From contig JBELIG010000165.1 in the NCBI GenBank assembly GCA_042091035.1, forward strand, positions 1 through 7,216: a DNA stretch of 7,216 nt, written 5' to 3'. This document shows, piece by piece, positions 6,501-7,216 of the stretch. Below the pieces are notes generated by a model that did not search any database, had not been told where the DNA came from, and worked only from the letters and a program-made list of their open reading frames with translations. Position 1 is the first letter of the stretch, and the number at the start of each line of letters is the position of its first letter. Source of the stretch: AM-2324 sp042091035. Lineage in GTDB: Bacteria; Bacteroidota; Bacteroidia; Chitinophagales; Saprospiraceae. Position numbers and translations under genes: made by a program.

Positions 6501-7216
6501 ATGACGAAGAAATTAATTGCTCTGGTAGCCTTTACCTTGACTCTCGGCTTGTCCGCATCTGCTCAAAGACTCTTAAGTCTTTCAGATTGTGTGCAGATTG
6601 CAGAAGAAAATACACTTACACTCAAACAAGCAAAAATCACAATTGAAAATGCAGAGATTGGGCTCAAGGAAGCTAAAATGTCTCGACTTCCAATATTAAA
6701 CGGTTCTGTAGGTGCAGGTCTCCAATTCGGGCGTACTATTGACCCTACGACAAACGATTTTGGTACTAGTGAGATAGGCTATAATTCAATCTCATTAAAT
6801 GGAGGGATGAATGTCTTTAATGGGGGCAGAATCAATTCAAGTATTCGTCAGGGAAGATATGATCTAGAGGCGGCTAGATATGCCGGTGAGGATATCTATA
6901 ATAATCTAGGCTTGACTTTAGCTTCTGTTTTTCTTCAGATAATGCTTGCTGAAGATCAACTCGAAAATGCAAAAAGACAAGTAAGAGGAATAGAGGAGCA
7001 ATATGAACAGTCCCAGAAGTTGGCAGAGGCTGGAGTGATTCCTGTAAATGACTTATTAGATATTGAAGCACAACTTGCTTTGAATCGACAAAATGTATTT
7101 GTTGCTGAGGGTAATCTTGAGGTTTCTAGGCTTACACTTGTTCAACTGCTTGAATTGGATGCTAACGAGCAGATTAAATTGATACGACCGGAGGTGGAAT
7201 TGCCTACTATTGATCC
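6501..7216 (+). CDS. TolC-family outer membrane efflux protein, partial (3' end beyond window)
   Basis: The frame is open from ATG 6501 to the window edge: 238 full codons, about half the usual 430-480-residue length. The predicted product is an outer-membrane channel subunit that works as a trimer with an inner-membrane transporter and an adaptor. Residues 1-21 form a signal peptide with cleavage at ASA|Q (before Gln22). The mature chain begins with the family's SLSDCVQIAEENTLTLKQAK helix (26-45). A beta-strand region follows with LQFGRTIDPTTNDF (74-87), typical of Bacteroidota TolC proteins, then SLNGGMNVFNGG (98-109). Long coiled-coil helices (about 115-215) carry EAGVIPVNDLLDIEAQLA (176-193). 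The 134-base gap before it (6367-6500) is AT-rich. It shows only a weak promoter match (TTTG at 6424-6427, TATATTTT at 6441-6448) and no clear terminator, so read-through from the plug gene is possible. Its substrate cannot be told from this half. Confidence 0.95.
   Translation, partial: MTKKLIALVAFTLTLGLSASAQRLLSLSDCVQIAEENTLTLKQAKITIENAEIGLKEAKMSRLPILNGSVGAGLQFGRTIDPTTNDFGTSEIGYNSISLNGGMNVFNGGRINSSIRQGRYDLEAARYAGEDIYNNLGLTLASVFLQIMLAEDQLENAKRQVRGIEEQYEQSQKLAEAGVIPVNDLLDIEAQLALNRQNVFVAEGNLEVSRLTLVQLLELDANEQIKLIRPEVELPTID

Noticed and set aside
6874..7071. 65-codon minus-strand ORF inside the TolC-like gene
   Set aside because: It is antisense to conserved TolC coiled-coil sequence and has no recognisable domain.

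Overview
The window looks like ordinary chromosomal DNA from an AT-rich member of the Bacteroidota. The strongest taxonomic evidence is the gene at 5119-6366, which matches the type IX secretion system plug family (formerly DUF5103), known essentially only from that phylum. Supporting signs are genes without Shine-Dalgarno sequences, Gln just after the predicted signal-peptide cleavage sites, a TAnnTTTG-type -7 promoter element, and the closely matching MetRS and TolC-like sequences. No rRNA, tRNA, CRISPR array, insertion sequence or phage gene was seen.

Layout. A small membrane-anchored, TPR-like protein (13-627, +) and methionyl-tRNA synthetase metG (663-2780, -) converge on one strong shared hairpin terminator (629-664). 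A 343-base gap (2781-3123) separates metG from a divergent plus-strand group. This gap holds the least explained signal: a hairpin followed by seven U residues when read on the minus strand (2853-2888), with no minus-strand gene upstream of it. A candidate minus-strand promoter lies about 150 bases upstream. Together they suggest either an orphan small RNA of about 155 nt or an attenuated metG leader.

The plus-strand group is radA (3124-4500), an AAG/MPG-type 3-methyladenine DNA glycosylase (4511-5107) and the T9SS plug protein (5119-6366). The gaps are 10 and 11 bases, so they probably share a transcript. radA and the plug gene both appear to start with TTG. After a 134-base gap comes the N-terminal half of a TolC-family outer-membrane efflux protein (6501 to the window edge), cut off by the window.

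Functionally the genes are mostly conserved housekeeping functions: translation (MetRS), recombination and branch processing (RadA), base-excision repair (glycosylase), gating of the T9SS translocon (plug) and efflux (TolC-like). I see no clear undescribed multi-gene system. The items most worth checking are the orphan terminator/RNA candidate, the repair-secretion gene linkage and the uncharacterised TPR-like membrane protein.
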